DNA from: Bacillota bacterium
GTDB taxonomy: Bacteria > Bacillota > Clostridia > Oscillospirales > Acutalibacteraceae
DNA: 6,355 nt
NCBI GenBank assembly: GCA_009786275.1
Contig: WQTL01000371.1
Span: 1 to 6,355, forward strand
Reading direction: 5' to 3'
Both the position numbers and the translations under genes were made by a program. The notes beneath the pieces were generated by a model. It worked only from the letters and a program-made list of their open reading frames with translations, had not been told where the DNA came from and searched no databases. Shown here piece by piece: positions 6,114 to 6,355 of the stretch (its first letter is position 1; each line of letters opens with the position of its first letter).

Positions 6114-6355
6114 ATGTCAAAGCTTCACGTCACCATCTGGAACGAATACCTCGCGGACCGCGGCAAACACAGCAAAGCGGCCAAGCTCTACCCCGGGGGG
6201 ATGCACGAGCACCTGAAAAAGGCTCTCGCCGCCCCCGATCTGGAAATTCGCACGGCGTGGCTGGGCAAGGACCTGCACCACGGGCTTTCGGCCGGGGTGC
6301 TGAAAAAGACCGACGTACTGCTCTGGTGGGGGCACAGCATGCACGGCATGGTGCC
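6114..6355 (+). CDS. ThuA-like protein, N-terminal part (cut by window edge)
   Basis: The first 80 residues are present and the gene runs off the right edge. The start MSKLHVTIWNEYL, followed by YPGGMHEHLKKAL (26-38) and TDVLLWWGHSMHGMV (66-80), is typical of the ThuA family, a glutamine-amidotransferase-like fold named from trehalose utilisation in rhizobia. The WWGHxxH motif is complete. AAGGAGG at 6101-6107 lies 6 bases before the ATG. The 44-base gap after the nucleotidyltransferase contains no convincing promoter or terminator, so it probably belongs to the same operon. ThuA proteins often sit beside Gfo/Idh/MocA oxidoreductases in sugar loci, and a role in processing an oxidised (3-keto) sugar has been proposed. 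Its role with GlcNAc is unknown. Family call firm, function open. Confidence 0.85.
   Translation, partial: MSKLHVTIWNEYLADRGKHSKAAKLYPGGMHEHLKKALAAPDLEIRTAWLGKDLHHGLSAGVLKKTDVLLWWGHSMHGMV

Overview
The window is GC-rich bacterial DNA with dense genes, all on the + strand. Ribosome binding sites are strong AGGAGG types, several genes overlap by 4 bases, and the third-codon positions are rich in G and C. The protein families present (a DUF4173-type membrane protein, a BadF-type sugar kinase, a UPF0309-like SIS protein, a family GH84 glucosaminidase, a ThuA-like protein) and the style of the repeats suggest a GC-rich member of the Firmicutes/Bacillota, probably a clostridial gut or animal-associated lineage. 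That placement is inference; there is no rRNA or other marker gene here.

Layout. Bases 1-37 are probably the last codons of an upstream gene. Bases 88-1752 encode a polytopic membrane protein of the DUF4153/DUF4173 type with a proline-rich cytoplasmic-looking N-terminus. The short gap at 1753-1832 holds a near-consensus extended -10 promoter followed at once by a GC-rich hairpin. From there one transcription unit appears to run to the right edge: a BadF/BcrA-type N-acetylglucosamine kinase (1833-2741), a SIS-domain protein (2775-3509), a GH84 beta-N-acetylglucosaminidase with no signal peptide (3506-4768), a two-domain sugar-1-phosphate nucleotidyltransferase with a left-handed beta-helix tail (4765-6069), and the start of a ThuA-like gene (6114 to the edge). 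The SIS/GH84 and GH84/nucleotidyltransferase junctions are 4-base ATGA overlaps, so translation is probably coupled.

How the genes may work together. GH84 enzymes release GlcNAc from beta-linked glycoconjugates. Without an export signal, this one should act on imported oligosaccharides or glycopeptides in the cytoplasm. The kinase would trap released GlcNAc as GlcNAc-6-phosphate. The SIS protein would handle a phosphosugar, and the nucleotidyltransferase would activate a sugar-1-phosphate. This looks like a GlcNAc salvage cluster that joins hydrolysis and phosphorylation to nucleotide-sugar formation. No transporter, NagA, NagB or phosphoglucosamine mutase lies in the window, so the pathway is incomplete here.

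Two repeat features stand out: a G/C-run palindromic element embedded in frame inside the kinase gene (1999-2045), and an AT-rich heptanucleotide tandem repeat that supplies the end of the kinase gene (2732-2764). I saw no tRNA, rRNA, CRISPR array or transposase.
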